Positions 49,202-49,886 of a stretch of 49,886 bases of DNA are shown here, piece after piece. How positions within the stretch are numbered: the stretch's first letter is position 1; every line of letters starts with the position of its first letter. A model generated the notes under the pieces. The model did no database searches, was not told where the DNA came from, and saw nothing but the letters and a program-made list of their open reading frames with translations. Origin of the DNA: Chloroflexota bacterium (GTDB taxonomy: Bacteria; Chloroflexota; Dehalococcoidia; UBA2979); assembly GCA_026713865.1 (NCBI GenBank), contig JAPONQ010000030.1, positions 1 to 49,886 on the forward strand. Direction: 5' to 3'. The translations under genes were made by a program, and so were the position numbers.

Positions 49202-49885
49202 ATGTTCGGAATGTTCGCCGGTCACAGGACGACGATGCCGGCCCCCGGCGAGGCGCTGCCCGGACGGGCGCAGCGGATGCCGGTGCCCGATGCGCACTTC
49301 GTGAACGGGCACCCGCTGGAGCCGCCGTTCCCGGAGTGGAGCGAGTGCGCACTCGTCGGGATGGGCTGCTTCTGGGGGGCGGAGCGCCTCTTCTGGCAGG
49401 CCCCCGGCGTCTACACCACCGCGGTCGGCTACGCCGGCGGCCACACGCCCAACCCGAGCTACGAGGAAGTCTGCTCCGGGCTCACCGGCCACACCGAGGC
49501 CGTGCTCGTCGTCTTCGACCCCCGCGTCACCAGCTACGAGGAGATGCTGCTCATCTTCTGGGAGGGGCACGACCCGACCCAGGGGATGCGGCAGGGAAAC
49601 GACGTGGGGCCGCAGTCCCGCTCCGCTCTCTACTGGTCCTCCGAGGAGCAGCGGCGAGCCGCGGAGGCGACGCGCGAGGCCTACCAGCAGCGCCTGGGGC
49701 AGGCGCGCTACGGCGCGATCACGACCGAACTCGCCCCGGCCGGGGAGTTCTACTACGCGGAGTCCTACCACCAGCAGTACCTGGCACAGAACCCCGACGG
49801 CTACTGTGGCATCGGCGGGACCGGCATCGCCTGTCCGCGGGGCGTCCTGGGCGCCGCGCCGCCGGCCGACGTAGCCGGCGGCTAG
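49202..49885 (+). CDS. msrA: Peptide-methionine (S)-S-oxide reductase
   Basis: 227 residues, complete. [13 protein letters not shown] (54-66) holds the catalytic Cys56; [53 protein letters not shown] and SYHQQYL are all present. It repairs methionine-S-sulfoxide in proteins. C-terminal Cys residues ([12 protein letters not shown]) can resolve the sulfenate. TACGCT about 30 bases before and GGAGG precede the ATG at 49202. The stop is the last codon but one base of the window. Confidence 0.95.
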   Translation: MFGMFAGHRTTMPAPGEALPGRAQRMPVPDAHFVNGHPLEPPFPEWSECALVGMGCFWGAERLFWQAPGVYTTAVGYAGGHTPNPSYEEVCSGLTGHTEAVLVVFDPRVTSYEEMLLIFWEGHDPTQGMRQGNDVGPQSRSALYWSSEEQRRAAEATREAYQQRLGQARYGAITTELAPAGEFYYAESYHQQYLAQNPDGYCGIGGTGIACPRGVLGAAPPADVAGG

Positions 49886-49886
49886 C

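Overview
The window is high-GC bacterial DNA. The chromosomal genes on the right (gatB, secG, yvcK with an N-terminal membrane segment, rarA, csoR-copA, msrA) and a secreted protein at 5948-6700 whose N-terminal motif I recall from marine Chloroflexota suggest a Chloroflexota member. This is an inference, and a deep-branching actinobacterium is not excluded. Single 60-base lines counted by hand give about 65% GC at 4.4 kb, 83% at 14.2 kb, 57% at 21.2 kb and 75% at 36.8 kb, so the left half is a patchwork and the right half is more even.

Region 1 (1-6.7 kb): the end of an IS481-family insertion sequence abuts a truncated aspartic-protease gene. Next comes a leftward cluster encoding an MscS channel, a PhoD-like phosphatase, an EEP-family phosphatase/nuclease and an unknown protein, with a transposase scrap inside it. 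A lone secreted protein follows.

Region 2 (6.7-19.4 kb): an integrative conjugative element. Its left arm is decayed: a DNA glycosylase remnant and two tandem SNF2 helicase remnants. A dense control region (four TTGATT repeats spaced about one helical turn, a 16-bp direct repeat, a 13-bp palindrome, a 12-bp perfect inverted repeat) precedes a tightly overlapping operon. The operon encodes a TrbL/VirB6-like channel, a VirB8-like NTF2-fold protein, a VirB2-like pilin, PrgI, the VirB4 N-domain, the VirB4 ATPase, a CHC2/Toprim primase, a VirD4 coupling ATPase, a Replic_Relax (MOBC-type) relaxase, an excisionase and a tyrosine integrase. The relaxase carries two tandem copies of its domain, the first without its catalytic residues, and a reading-frame break lies between it and the coupling protein.

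Region 3 (19.4-27.6 kb): a defence and debris island with an orphan HicB, a broken membrane-protein gene, a DUF262-HNH nuclease of low GC, an AlbA_2 remnant, a single-chain type IIL (MmeI-like) restriction-modification enzyme with a low-GC recognition domain, a DUF3800 gene and a helicase tail. Two copies of a compound repeat flank the restriction block. The right copy runs directly into a 3' fragment of tRNA-Asp, which marks the right boundary of the whole accessory region.

Region 4 (27.6-49.9 kb): ordinary chromosome. It holds a GH15 glycosidase, a VanW-like protein, two alpha/beta hydrolases, AIM24, two flavin-fold PPOX proteins, a peptide-binding lipoprotein-like protein, secG-yvcK, gatB, a small YHS-type zinc protein, rarA, a cyclase-family hydrolase, tRNA-Leu(TAA), a csoR-copA copper module, a cysteine hydrolase, a class III CoA transferase, a degenerate SNase lipoprotein, a DCC thiol protein and msrA. 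Several genes start within a few bases of a TANNNT hexamer, suggesting leaderless mRNAs.
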